Assembly (NCBI GenBank): GCA_019117005.1
Contig: DXAO01000014.1
Span: 1 to 64,000, forward strand
Length of the DNA stretch: 64,000 nucleotides
Direction: 5' to 3'
Source of the DNA: Candidatus Collinsella stercoripullorum
GTDB taxonomy: Bacteria > Actinomycetota > Coriobacteriia > Coriobacteriales > Coriobacteriaceae
The notes under the pieces were generated by a model. The model made no database searches and was not told the origin of the DNA. It worked only from the letters and a program-made list of their open reading frames with translations. A program made the translations under genes and the position numbers. Numbering within the stretch: the stretch's first letter is position 1; every line of letters begins with the position of its first letter. Shown one piece after another: positions 40,982 to 49,693 of the stretch.

Positions 40982-43855
40982 TTAGATAAACGGCGTGATG
41001 AGCACGTAGAACAGATTGACCACGCCCACGACGAGCGCCACGAGCCACGCGTACTTGAGGCAGTTCTGCCACTTGGTGCGCGCGAAGTTGTTGTCGATGG
41101 CGACCTCGAACAGCCAGGTGGCGGCGACCACCGCGACCGCCACGGGGATGGACGCCGGCGAGTCCCAGATGAAGAACATGCCCACCCACATGAGGAACAG
41201 CACGCTCTCGCACCAGTGCATGACCTCGATCTTGGCGAGCGTGCGGCCGGTCATCTCCGTCGTGATGCCCTTCAGCAGCTCCTGGTGCGCATGATGGCTG
41301 TACGACAGGTCGAACGGGGACTTGCGCAGCTTGATGGTGAGGATGAACAGCAGGCCGAGGAAGATGGGCACGAGGCTCAAGACGATGGGCTCCTCGAGGC
41401 TGAACAGCCGGGCGATGTCGAAGGACTGCGTGGCCGTGAAGAAGCCGACCGTCATGATGAGCAGCATGGGCTCGTAGGACATGACCTGCAGGCACTCGCG
41501 GTCGGCGCCGGAGTCGGCCCACGGGGAGCGCGAGGAGTACGCGGCGATGATGACGAAAAGGGTCGCGAGCGTCACCAGGAACACGCACATGAGCAGGTTG
41601 GAGCCGGAGACGAACATGCCGCCCGCCAGGATGCAGAACACGAGCGCGCAGGTGACGTAGGCCTCGTCGATGGCGTTCACGCTCGTCTGCTGCTTGCCGA
41701 GCAGCTTGCGCACGTCCCAGTAGGGCTGCAGCAGGCGCGGGCCCACACGGCCCTGCATGCGCGCGGAGACCTTGCGGTCGAGGCCGTCGAGCAGGCAGCC
41801 GAGCACCGGCGCGGCGACGCCGAAGGCCACCACGCCCAGGGCGATGCCCGGAAGGCCGGGGCCGACGAGCAGGACCTCGCGCTCGACGAAGAACGCGCCG
41901 CCGGTCAGAAGCTCGGGGTTGAAGATGAAGCACGCGGCGAAGGCCATGAGCACCACGGAGGTGCAGACGATGAGGCCCACGCGGGTGAGCGCCGCCTCCG
42001 GGAAGACGTCGTCGAGGTACCAGTTGCGCTTGGTGGAGCGCATGGTGCGGCCCATCGACCCCAGATACGAGCGGGAGTCGGCGTCGATGCAGCTACCGGA
42101 AAGGTAGACGTGCTGGCGGGCCTTGCTCGAACGGCCCCACGGCGTCAGCAGCACGATGGCGATGAACAGCACGATGGCGACCATGATGATCATGTTGTCG
42201 ACGTCGATCAGGCGCGGGACCTTGTGGTAGGTGACCTCGAGGTACGGCCCGATCACGAGCTGGGAGATCACGGGGAGCAGCACGCAGCAGCCGATGAGCA
42301 GGGCGGAGATGAAGCCGATGGCGGTCCACTCGGTCCGGTGCACGCCGCCCTCGACGTTCTCGGCCTTCTGGGAGACGCCGGCGAGCTTGCCGAGCCACTT
42401 GGCCCAGAAGAAGAAGGTGGCCGCGGAGCCGAACGCCAGGAGGATGAGGAACACCACGTTGCCGGTCTCGGCGAAGGAGACGAGCGTCGCCCACTTGGAG
42501 ATCAGCATGCCGAAGGGGGCCACGAACATGCCCATGATGCCGAGCATCATGAAGCGGGTGAGGTGCGGCAGGCGGCTGAACAGGCCGTCCATGTCCTCGA
42601 TGTTGCGGCTGCCGATCCGGTGCTCGACCGTGCCCACGCACAGGAACAGCACTGACTTGGACACGGTGTGGAAGATGATCAGGAAGATGGCGGCCCAGAC
42701 GGCCTCGGAGGTCCCCACGCCCGCGCAGGCCGAGATGAGGCCCAGGTTGGCGATCGTGGAGTAGGCGAGCACGCGCTTGGCGTTGCTCTGGGAGATGGCC
42801 ATGAAGGAGCACAGCACGAAGGTGATGCCGCCGATGCCGACCACCATCGCGGACGCGACGGGGTACAGCAGGTACAGCGGCGCCATCTTCACGAGCAGGA
42901 AGACGCCCGCCTTGACCATGGTGGACGAGTGCAGCAGGGCGCTGGTGGGCGTCGGGGCGACCATGGCGCCGAGCAGCCAGCGATGGAAGGGCATCTGCGC
43001 GGCCTTGGTGAGGCCGGCGATGGACAGCAGCATGAGCGGGATGACCAGCTGGGCGGACTGGGCGCCGCCCGCCACCTCGACCATGCCGTTGATGGACAGC
43101 GGGACGCCCACCACGTGCATGTAGACCAGGGCGATGTGGAAGGCGAGTCCGCCGATCATGTTGAGGTTGATCTGCAGGATGGCGCTCTTGCGGGCCTCGG
43201 GCGTGCGGGTGTAGCCGATCATGAGGAAGGAGCACACCGTGGTGATCTCCCAGCCGGCCACCAGCCAGTCCATGTTGTCCGAGGTCACGATGATGAACAT
43301 CGCGGAGAGGAACAGGAACATGAGGGCGATGAACTGGTGCCGGCGATCGGCCGCCGCGGTGCCCGCGCGACGGGCCGCCTCGTCCTCATGGTGCTGGAAG
43401 TCCTTCATGTAGCCCAGGGCGTAGATGCAGATCGCGCTGCCCACGAGGCCGACGATGAGCACCATGATGACCGACAGGTTGTCGATGTACATGGGCTCGG
43501 CCATGGCGTCCTCGGGGTGCAGGGCGAACGAACCGCACCAGATGGAGACGAGCAGCTGGACGAACGACATGGCGAACATGACGCCGTTGCGGTAGGCGAT
43601 GGACAGCGCGAACACCAGACCGCACAGGAACAGGTCGACGGCGACGGCGACGTAGTTGCCCGCGAGCGACATCTCGGGCGTCATCGCGAACGTCGACGGG
43701 TTACCCATGAACGTCACCGCGCAGGCGACGCTGGCGACACCGATGACCGCGGCGGAGCCGATGACCAGAGGATCGCGGACGCTGTCCTTGCGAAACGCCA
43801 TCAACGCGATGGCCACGAGCAGCGGGAACGCGATCAGAAAGCCCAGTAAAGCCAT
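40982..43855 (-). CDS. fused NuoL/EchA-like and NuoH/EchB-like membrane subunit
   Basis: This 957-residue protein joins two normally separate subunits. Residues ~1-650 are a Mrp/NuoL-type antiporter-like channel with the proton-path residues in GLTKAAQMPFHRWL, APTPTSALLHSSTMVKAG and KRVLAYSTIANLG. Residues ~665-957 are a NuoH/EchB-type anchor with DGLDRKVSARMQGRVGPRLLQPYWD, FVIIAAYSSRSPWADSGADRECLQVMSYEP and FDLSYSHHAHQELLKG (matching the quinone-channel/coupling loop). It would carry ion pumping linked to electron transfer in an Ech-type [NiFe] hydrogenase. The ATG at 43855 has GAGGGG 5 nt upstream. No frameshift is needed; the fusion reads through in one frame. Confidence 0.9.
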   Translation of the reverse strand: MALLGFLIAFPLLVAIALMAFRKDSVRDPLVIGSAAVIGVASVACAVTFMGNPSTFAMTPEMSLAGNYVAVAVDLFLCGLVFALSIAYRNGVMFAMSFVQLLVSIWCGSFALHPEDAMAEPMYIDNLSVIMVLIVGLVGSAICIYALGYMKDFQHHEDEAARRAGTAAADRRHQFIALMFLFLSAMFIIVTSDNMDWLVAGWEITTVCSFLMIGYTRTPEARKSAILQINLNMIGGLAFHIALVYMHVVGVPLSINGMVEVAGGAQSAQLVIPLMLLSIAGLTKAAQMPFHRWLLGAMVAPTPTSALLHSSTMVKAGVFLLVKMAPLYLLYPVASAMVVGIGGITFVLCSFMAISQSNAKRVLAYSTIANLGLISACAGVGTSEAVWAAIFLIIFHTVSKSVLFLCVGTVEHRIGSRNIEDMDGLFSRLPHLTRFMMLGIMGMFVAPFGMLISKWATLVSFAETGNVVFLILLAFGSAATFFFWAKWLGKLAGVSQKAENVEGGVHRTEWTAIGFISALLIGCCVLLPVISQLVIGPYLEVTYHKVPRLIDVDNMIIMVAIVLFIAIVLLTPWGRSSKARQHVYLSGSCIDADSRSYLGSMGRTMRSTKRNWYLDDVFPEAALTRVGLIVCTSVVLMAFAACFIFNPELLTGGAFFVEREVLLVGPGLPGIALGVVAFGVAAPVLGCLLDGLDRKVSARMQGRVGPRLLQPYWDVRKLLGKQQTSVNAIDEAYVTCALVFCILAGGMFVSGSNLLMCVFLVTLATLFVIIAAYSSRSPWADSGADRECLQVMSYEPMLLIMTVGFFTATQSFDIARLFSLEEPIVLSLVPIFLGLLFILTIKLRKSPFDLSYSHHAHQELLKGITTEMTGRTLAKIEVMHWCESVLFLMWVGMFFIWDSPASIPVAVAVVAATWLFEVAIDNNFARTKWQNCLKYAWLVALVVGVVNLFYVLITPFI

Positions 43856-44061
43856 AGGCACCCCTCTTTGTGCGTGAAGCCCTCACAATCCCTTTAATGC
43901 TAGCGCTATCTCCACGTTCCCGCCATAACCCATCTGGCATGCGGCCAAGACGGCCCGGGTGCGATTCCCGCTGCGCATGGAATCATCGGGAGGGCCGGAG
44001 CGCCCCGCATGACGGCCGCGGCTCGGCCTTTCCGGTGCGGGCCGTCGCCCGCTTCGCATGG

Positions 44062-44105
44062 AAAACCTCCCGCCCCCGGACCGACCATGGTCCGGAGACG
44101 GGAGG
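44062..44105 (-). terminator. terminator of the flavodiiron gene
   Basis: A GC stem (CCTCCCG ... CCGGACC / GGTCCGG ... CGGGAGG) with TTTTCC on the minus strand, 44 nt after the stop at 44150. The gap 43856-44061 shows no gene. Confidence 0.7.
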
Positions 44106-44149
44106 CTTCGCATGGCGTGACGAGGTCCCGAAGGGGACGGCGCCGGGTC

Positions 44150-45334
44150 TTAGGCCTGGGCGGCCTCGATCATCTTGCAGACGGTCTCCTGCAGCTCGGC
44201 GAGGTTCTCGGTGCTCGGGATCCACTGCTGCGCCACCACGGGCACGGGCAGCTGGAACTTCGCGTTCTCGAGCTCGGCGTAGACCTGCTTGGGGCCGAGG
44301 GGCGCCCAGCCGTAGGAACCGAACGCGAGGCCGATGCGCTGGGAGTTGTTGGGCGACAGGCCGCGCATGTAGGTGAGGAAGCTCGCCACGGTGGGCAGCA
44401 TGTTGGAGTTCAGGGTCGGCGAGCCCACCGCGACGTACTTGGCGTCGCACATCTCGAGCATGATGTCGGAGACATGGGTGTGCTTGACGTCGATGAGCTC
44501 GGCGGTGATGCCCTCCTTGATGAAGGCGTCGGTGATCTCGCGCGCCATGGACTCGGTGGAGTGCCACATGGAGTCGAACACCACGACGGCCTTGTCGACG
44601 GTCTGGTAGGTGGTCCAGGCCTCGTATTTGTCGAGGATGTCGGCGATGTGGGAGCGCCAGATCACGCCGTGGCTCGGGGCGATCATCTCGAGGTCGAGGG
44701 TGCGGACCACGTCGAGGGCCTTCTTCGCCTGCATGCCGTAGGGCCACACGATGTTGGCGTAGTACTTCTTGGCCTGCTTGTAGACCTCGCAGAGGTCGTT
44801 CTCGTCATCGAAGCGCTTGGTCGAGGCGAAGTGCTGACCGAAGGCGTCGTTGGAGAACAGGATCTTGTCGACGTCGGAGTAGGTGACCATGTTGTCGGGC
44901 CAGTGGACCATCGGCGTGGTCACGAAGGTGAGGGTGCGCTCGCCGATGCAGAGGGTCTCACCGGACTTGACCGGCGTGGCCTCGATCCCGAAGTGGGCGC
45001 GGACCTCGTTGACGCCGGCGCCGGCCGACGCGTAGATCGTGGCGTTGGGGGCGACGCGGTGGATGGCCGGCAGCGAGCCGGAGTGGTCCATCTCGACGTG
45101 GTTGGTGATCACGACGTCGATCTTGGAGGGATCGACGACCTGGGAGATGCGCTGCAGGAACTCGTCGGTGAAGGTCGCCTTGGCGGTATCGATGAGCGTG
45201 ACCTTCTCGTCGAGGATGAGATAGGCGTTGTAGGTGATGCCCTTCTCGGTGGTGTAGCCGTGGAACGAGCGCTCGTTCCAGTCGATGCCGCCGACCCACC
45301 AGACCTTGGGCGAAATCTCGATAGCGTTGAGCAT
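44150..45334 (-). CDS. flavodiiron protein (O2/NO reductase)
   Basis: This 394-residue protein has a metallo-beta-lactamase-type domain with the diiron ligands in NHVEMDHSGS (H-x-E-x-D-H), PMVHWPDNM, SNDAFGQHFA and PSHGVIWR. A flavodoxin domain follows (~255-394, VVFDSMWHSTESMAREI and VGSPTLNSNMLPTV). Such proteins reduce O2 or NO to water or N2O in anaerobes. The ATG at 45334 follows AGAAGGGA; an upstream in-frame start is not supported. The neighbouring hydrogenase, in the same orientation, suggests a shared reduced electron carrier and a protective role. A rubredoxin partner is not in the window. Confidence 0.93.
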   Translation of the reverse strand: MLNAIEISPKVWWVGGIDWNERSFHGYTTEKGITYNAYLILDEKVTLIDTAKATFTDEFLQRISQVVDPSKIDVVITNHVEMDHSGSLPAIHRVAPNATIYASAGAGVNEVRAHFGIEATPVKSGETLCIGERTLTFVTTPMVHWPDNMVTYSDVDKILFSNDAFGQHFASTKRFDDENDLCEVYKQAKKYYANIVWPYGMQAKKALDVVRTLDLEMIAPSHGVIWRSHIADILDKYEAWTTYQTVDKAVVVFDSMWHSTESMAREITDAFIKEGITAELIDVKHTHVSDIMLEMCDAKYVAVGSPTLNSNMLPTVASFLTYMRGLSPNNSQRIGLAFGSYGWAPLGPKQVYAELENAKFQLPVPVVAQQWIPSTENLAELQETVCKMIEAAQA

Positions 45335-45458
45335 GCGGATCCCTTCTGCTGATTTGCGCAGGTACCGCAGGGTGCCCGCGCGTCCGAAACCGGCTACATG
45401 ATAGCACGCGGACACCCGGGCGCCGTGCCCTCTTGGTGGCTTCTTATATGATGCACGA

Positions 45459-45467
45459 CTTATAGCA
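45459..45467 (-). promoter_or_regulatory. extended -10 promoter of the flavodiiron gene
   Basis: TGCTATAAG on the minus strand within an AT-rich patch (TTCTTATATGATGC on plus), ~118 nt upstream of the start. The same TATGCTATA core recurs at 46253. Otherwise 45335-45633 shows nothing. Confidence 0.45.
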
Positions 45468-45633
45468 TATATGGAGCGAAGGAGGCTCGTGCGGGGCCTC
45501 GGGCGTCCCTCGCGCGCCGGACGAGAGAATCACGGGGACGGACGAAGCAAGGCCTTGCAGCCCGGGCGGGGCGACCCCTTGCGGCCTGATGTGACCTCGG
45601 CCCTCCCCTTGCGCGGCGGACGCATCGAGAACC

Positions 45634-45669
45634 GAGCGGGCGGGCGCCGTCGACAGCGCCCGCCCGCTC
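45634..45669 (-). terminator. terminator of the OrfA-like gene
   Basis: A perfect 14-bp stem GAGCGGGCGGGCGC/GCGCCCGCCCGCTC, starting 12 nt after the stop at 45681. On the minus strand GGTTCTCG follows. Confidence 0.6.
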
Positions 45670-45680
45670 AGGGCACGGGG

Positions 45681-46169
45681 TTACTCGGCGGACGGGAACT
45701 CCGCGGGAGGCAGGTCGTCGGGAGGGAAGTCCGTGATCGTCGGCATGCCGAGGTCCACATCGCGCAGCCCGACACCCTGACCGGCATCGTCGCGGCGCTT
45801 GCGCCCGCGCGGCTTGGTCACCAGGGCGCCGCTGCCCTCCTTGCGGTACAGGCGGCACCAGGTCTTGACCGAGGACTCGCTCGGGACCCCGTGCTTGACC
45901 ATGACCTCGCGGACCGACATGCCATGCTCCAGGCGGTCCTGGACGACGGCGAGCTTGAGGTCGTAGGAATAGACCTTATGGGTGGCCCCGGCGTTCATGA
46001 GCGCATCGGACCCGCCCACGGCGTAGGAGCGCGACCACTGGCGCGCGGTCGCCTCGGGGATACCGAGCTCGAGGGCGAGGGTGCGGTGCCCCACGCCGGT
46101 CGAGAGGATCTTGACGGCACGGCGGCGCGTCTTCAGATCGTATGTGTTCGTCACCTTGTTCTTCATCAT
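45681..46169 (-). CDS. IS3-type OrfA-like helix-turn-helix protein (orphan)
   Basis: This 162-residue protein has two helix-turn-helix units like IS3/IS150 OrfA. The first is YDLKTRRRAVKILSTGVGHRTLALELGIPEATARQWSRSY; the second is YSYDLKLAVVQDRLEHGMSVREVMVKHGVPSESSVKTWCRLY, ended by RKEGSGAL. The C terminus is acidic and Pro-rich. No OrfB/DDE integrase follows, so it cannot transpose by itself. It may be a domesticated regulator or an IS remnant. The start at 46169 has CAGGA upstream. The AT-rich DNA in front of it looks foreign. Confidence 0.75.
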   Translation of the reverse strand: MMKNKVTNTYDLKTRRRAVKILSTGVGHRTLALELGIPEATARQWSRSYAVGGSDALMNAGATHKVYSYDLKLAVVQDRLEHGMSVREVMVKHGVPSESSVKTWCRLYRKEGSGALVTKPRGRKRRDDAGQGVGLRDVDLGMPTITDFPPDDLPPAEFPSAE

Positions 46170-46252
46170 GGCAAATCCTGAATATCGACCGAAGGCCCGT
46201 AGAAATTGCTCGCGAATCAGCACATTGATTGATACTACGAAAGTGACTTCAC

Positions 46253-46261
46253 CCTATAGCA
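46253..46261 (-). promoter_or_regulatory. extended -10 promoter of the OrfA-like gene
   Basis: TGCTATAGG on the minus strand, 84 nt upstream of the start, in an unusually AT-rich segment (~46190-46440) that contains no gene. Confidence 0.4.
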
Positions 46262-46530
46262 TATGCTGGTTATTGGGCGCGCAACGATGTTGTTCCTGCC
46301 CCGTTGGCAGCGTGTTGAGACGGTCTTCACGTGACCGACACAATTTATAATCTATCAGATAGGTTAGATGTTATATACAAAGCAACACTTTCGCTACCTT
46401 GTGTTGTGCAACTCATATACTGCATATCGAAATGGACGGGACGGCCTGTCGTCATGCCGTCCGTTCCGCTGCGCGGGCGCGCCCGATAGACCCTCTGGGC
46501 ATGCCATCCCGCCCGCCCCTCGCCCCCTGA

Positions 46531-46575
46531 AACGCAAAGGGACCCGAGCCGCAGAATCCGACGTGCCCGGGTCCC
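46531..46575 (-). terminator. terminator of the EF-G-like gene
   Basis: GGGACCCG/CGGGTCCC pair (46539-46546 and 46568-46575) with TTTGCGTTTC following on the minus strand. Confidence 0.65.
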
Positions 46576-46668
46576 AGCCCACTACCGACCGTCCGGGCCG
46601 CCGTGACAGGGGCGGCGGCCCGTCGGTGCAAGGGCGGCCGCTTCACGCGGCGCGCCGCCCGGATCGCG

Positions 46669-48732
46669 CTACCTGCCCTGCGCGCGGGCCTCCTCGTAGA
46701 ACTCGACCAGGTGCTTCTGGACGTCGTAGGGAACCTGCTCGTATCCGGCGGGCTCCATCGTGAAGTCGCCCGTGCCGCGCGTAAGAGAGCGCAGACGGGT
46801 CGCGTAGTCCACGAGCTCGGCGTAGGGGACGGTCGCCGTGACCACGGTGTTGCCGCGGTCATCGGTATCCATGCCGGTCACGCGTCCGCGGCTCGCGGAC
46901 ACGTCGCCCATCACGGAGCCGGCGTAGCTCTCGGGGATCGTCACCGTGATGTTCTCCATGGGCTCGAGCACCACGGGCTCGGCGTCGGCGCACGCCTTCT
47001 TGAGCGCGATGCGCGCGGCGGCGCGGAACGCCATCTCGTTGGAATCGACCGGGTGGTAGGAGCCGTCGTAGCAGGCCACGCGGATGCCCGTGAGCGGGTA
47101 CCCGGCGATCACGCCCTCCTTCATCGTCTCCTGGACGCCCTTGTCCACGGCGGGGATCAGCGCACGCGGGATGCGGCCGCCCACGACCTCGTCGACGAAC
47201 TCGTACTCGCCCTCGGCGAGCGGCTCGACGCGCAGGTAGCAGTCGCCGAACTGGCCGGCGCCGCCGGTCTGCTTCTTGTGGCGCCCCTGGGCGGAGGCCA
47301 CACGGCGGATGGTCTCGCGGTACGGGATGCGGATCGGCACGATGTGCGCCTCAACCTTGGTGCGCTCCTCCAAGCGGTTGAGCAGCACGGAGACCTGGGC
47401 CTCGCCCACCGCGGAGATGATGGTCTGGCCGGTCTCCTCGTCGCGCTCGATCTTCATGGTCGGATCCGCCTCGCAGGCGCGGTCGATGAAGGTGAACAGC
47501 TTGTCCTCGTCGCTGCGGTTCACGGCCTCGATGGCGATACGGTACTGGCTGTTGGGGAACTGGAAGGCCGCGGCCTCGACCTTGCCGGAGACCGACAGCG
47601 TGTCGCCCGTGTCGGCGGAGATCTTGGTGGTGACGATGATGTCGCCCGCCTCGGCCTTGCCGACCTCGGTCATCTCGCGGCCGCACATGACGTAGAGGTG
47701 GGCCAGGCGCTCGCTTTTGCGCGTGCGCGCGTTGACGAGCTCGATGCCCGGGGTGAGCGTGCCGGTCAGCACCTTGATGAAGCTGATGCGGCCCTGCTGG
47801 GCGTCGTTCAGGGTCTTGAAGACGAAGGCGACGGGACGGTCGTCATCCGAGGAGATCTTGAGCTCGGTGCCGTCGATGAGCGGCATCTCGCCGTAGTCGG
47901 TGGGCGTCGGGAAGTAGGTGGCGATGTCGTCCATGACGGAGTGGACGCCCAGCTCGCGCGTGCACGAGCCGACGAACACGGGCACGAACAGGCGCTCGGC
48001 GATGGCCTTCGAGAGCAGGCTCTCGATCTCCTCCTGATCCAGGGGCTCGCCGTCGAGGTACTTCATCATGAGCTCGTCGTCGGCCTCGGCGACCGCCTCG
48101 CACAGCTGCTCGCGGGCGGCCTCGGCGGCGGCGCGGTACTCCTCGGGGATGTCGAACTCGGTCTGCGTGGCGCCCTCGCAGTGGCGCGCCTTCATGCGGA
48201 CGATGTCGATGACGCCCTCGAACGCGTCGCCCGTGCCCCACGGCAGGGTGACGGCGCCCAGGCGCATGCCGAAGCGCTCGCGCAGCTGCTCGAGGCAGGC
48301 GTCGTAATCGGCGTTCTCCTTGTCGATGCGGTTGATGAACACCGCTCGGGCCAGACGCAGGTCCTCGGCCGCATACCACAGCTTGACGGTGGTGGGCTGC
48401 GGGCCCTCGGCGGCGTCGACCACGAACAGCGCGGTCTCGCAGACGCTCATCGCCGCGTAGGCGTCGCCGATGAAATCGGGGTAGCACGGGGCGTCGAGCA
48501 CGTTGATGCGGGTGCCCTTCCAGTCGATCGGGGCGATGGAGGTCGAGATCGAGAACTCGCGCTTGACCTCCTCGGCGTCGTAATCGAGCGTGGGCTTGGT
48601 GCCCGCGTGGCCGCCCAGGCGGGCGGTCTTGCCGGAAAGGTGGAGCATGGCCTCCGCGAGCGAGGTCTTGCCCACCCCGCCTTGGCCTACGAGCACCACG
48701 TTCCTCACGTTGTCGGTTTTGGGAGCGCCCAT
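46669..48732 (-). CDS. elongation factor G-like protein (EF-G2 type)
   Basis: This 687-residue translational GTPase has the EF-G domain order. The G1 loop is GQGGVGKT (16-23). The G3 motif reads D80-A-P-C83-Y where EF-G has DTPGH, so the conserved Gly is Cys and the catalytic His is Tyr. G4 is NRID. Domain II starts ~DRPVAFVFK, domain IV contains GRHKKQTGGAGQFGDCYLRVEPL, and domain V ends with VPYAELVDYATRLRSLTRGTGDFTME. This is the 'EF-G-like/EF-G2' paralogue found in Actinobacteria beside the canonical FusA; its role is unsettled. GGAAAGGAAGG precedes the ATG at 48732. An upstream in-frame start is not supported. No rpsL/rpsG/tuf neighbours are present, which also argues against the main EF-G. 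Confidence 0.88.
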   Translation of the reverse strand: MGAPKTDNVRNVVLVGQGGVGKTSLAEAMLHLSGKTARLGGHAGTKPTLDYDAEEVKREFSISTSIAPIDWKGTRINVLDAPCYPDFIGDAYAAMSVCETALFVVDAAEGPQPTTVKLWYAAEDLRLARAVFINRIDKENADYDACLEQLRERFGMRLGAVTLPWGTGDAFEGVIDIVRMKARHCEGATQTEFDIPEEYRAAAEAAREQLCEAVAEADDELMMKYLDGEPLDQEEIESLLSKAIAERLFVPVFVGSCTRELGVHSVMDDIATYFPTPTDYGEMPLIDGTELKISSDDDRPVAFVFKTLNDAQQGRISFIKVLTGTLTPGIELVNARTRKSERLAHLYVMCGREMTEVGKAEAGDIIVTTKISADTGDTLSVSGKVEAAAFQFPNSQYRIAIEAVNRSDEDKLFTFIDRACEADPTMKIERDEETGQTIISAVGEAQVSVLLNRLEERTKVEAHIVPIRIPYRETIRRVASAQGRHKKQTGGAGQFGDCYLRVEPLAEGEYEFVDEVVGGRIPRALIPAVDKGVQETMKEGVIAGYPLTGIRVACYDGSYHPVDSNEMAFRAAARIALKKACADAEPVVLEPMENITVTIPESYAGSVMGDVSASRGRVTGMDTDDRGNTVVTATVPYAELVDYATRLRSLTRGTGDFTMEPAGYEQVPYDVQKHLVEFYEEARAQGR

Positions 48733-49215
48733 GGTGACCTTCCTTTCCGCAGCGCCGAGGGCGCCGCATGACTGCGAGCGCTCGGAGGCCGGGCCGCTGC
48801 GCTGGAAGGGCGGCTGCCGCGATGGGGCGCCGCCGCTGCCGTCGCGCACCGAGGAAGCCGCTCGCTCCGCGCGTCCGCGATTTCAGCCGTATGATGCGAG
48901 CCTACCCCTGGGGCGAGATGGACATAACAGCCTTTCGCCAGGCGCGCGCTGCCCTGCGGTAAAGGGCGGCTGCCGGCCGGCCCGGTTCTCGGGGCGATGA
49001 GGCGGGGACGGACCGCGGGGACCGGCGGTACGATGCGGCGGGGACGGGAATTCGAGGCGGTCTGGCCCCTCGTCTGATGAAATATCCCACGCCCTCCTCG
49101 CAAGCCACGGGCGGGCGACGCCCCTCCCCTCTCTTGATGCATAAACAGGCATCCGAATTGCATAGAAAGGGGCACCGGCAGGCGTGCGGAGGGCTCCCGA
49201 CGCCTCCGCCGGGTT
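48733..49215. other. non-coding gap upstream of the EF-G-like gene
   Basis: The gap contains two short repeats of GGGCGGCTGCCG (48805 and 48964) and an AT-richer patch near 49140-49170. No RNA gene or protein could be supported. Confidence 0.4.
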
Positions 49216-49360
49216 GGTAAACAATTTTACTGTAACGTTAAATTCAGCGGCTTCGAGTAGCCGGGGATACCATGACTAGAAAACCCGCTGGTCAGAACAT
49301 CGCGTTCACAACCGTCTACTCTGGCGGGTCGTTTTTAACGTTACAGTAAAATTGTTTACC
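49216..49360. mobile_element. MITE-like inverted-repeat element, copy B
   Basis: This is the better-preserved copy, 145 bp. The left end is GGTAAACAATTTTACTGTAA + CGTTAAATTC; the right end is the inverse, TTTAACGTTACAGTAAAATT + GTTTACC. A subterminal pair GAGTAG/CTACTC is present as in copy A (6782-6916). No target-site duplication is obvious. It encodes no protein. Confidence 0.75.
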
Positions 49361-49586
49361 AGCTATGCACGGCCCGAACGCGCCGCCGGCGAGGGTGTGG
49401 ACGCGGGGTGGGACGCAACCGGCACCCGGTTCCGATATCCACGAAGATGCGGTCGCGATGGTGGGGGTGCAACCGCCCCGCGTCCGTGTGGACGCGGGGC
49501 TCAGGCCGCCGGCTCCGGCGCCGCCCTGGGCCCCAACCAAACGCAGCCTCGACGGCGCGTCCGTGCGACAGCGAGGCCCAACGCAA

Positions 49587-49620
49587 GACGGGCGGGCCCG
49601 CATGCGCGGACCCGCCCGTC
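49587..49620 (-). terminator. second hairpin after the fab operon
   Basis: A perfect 10-bp stem GACGGGCGGG/CCCGCCCGTC; on the minus strand TTGCGTTGG follows. It may back up the hairpin at 49655. Confidence 0.5.
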
Positions 49621-49654
49621 CCGACGGCCACCCGATGTCGATGGCGCGAATGAA

Positions 49655-49689
49655 CCGGCGCCCGGCGTGACCTGCCCGCCGGGCGCCGG
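49655..49689 (-). terminator. terminator of the fatty-acid synthesis operon
   Basis: A perfect 13-bp stem CCGGCGCCCGGCG/CGCCGGGCGCCGG starts 5 nt after the stop of the marR-type gene. TTCATTCG follows on the minus strand. Confidence 0.65.
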
Positions 49690-49693
49690 AACC

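Noticed and set aside
38104-43855. Respiratory complex I (nuo) operon
   Set aside because: The large subunit keeps both CxxC pairs of the NiFe site and no NuoE/F/G genes are present, so this is an Ech-type hydrogenase.
46669-48732. Canonical fusA
   Set aside because: The GTPase motifs are altered and the str-operon neighbours are absent.
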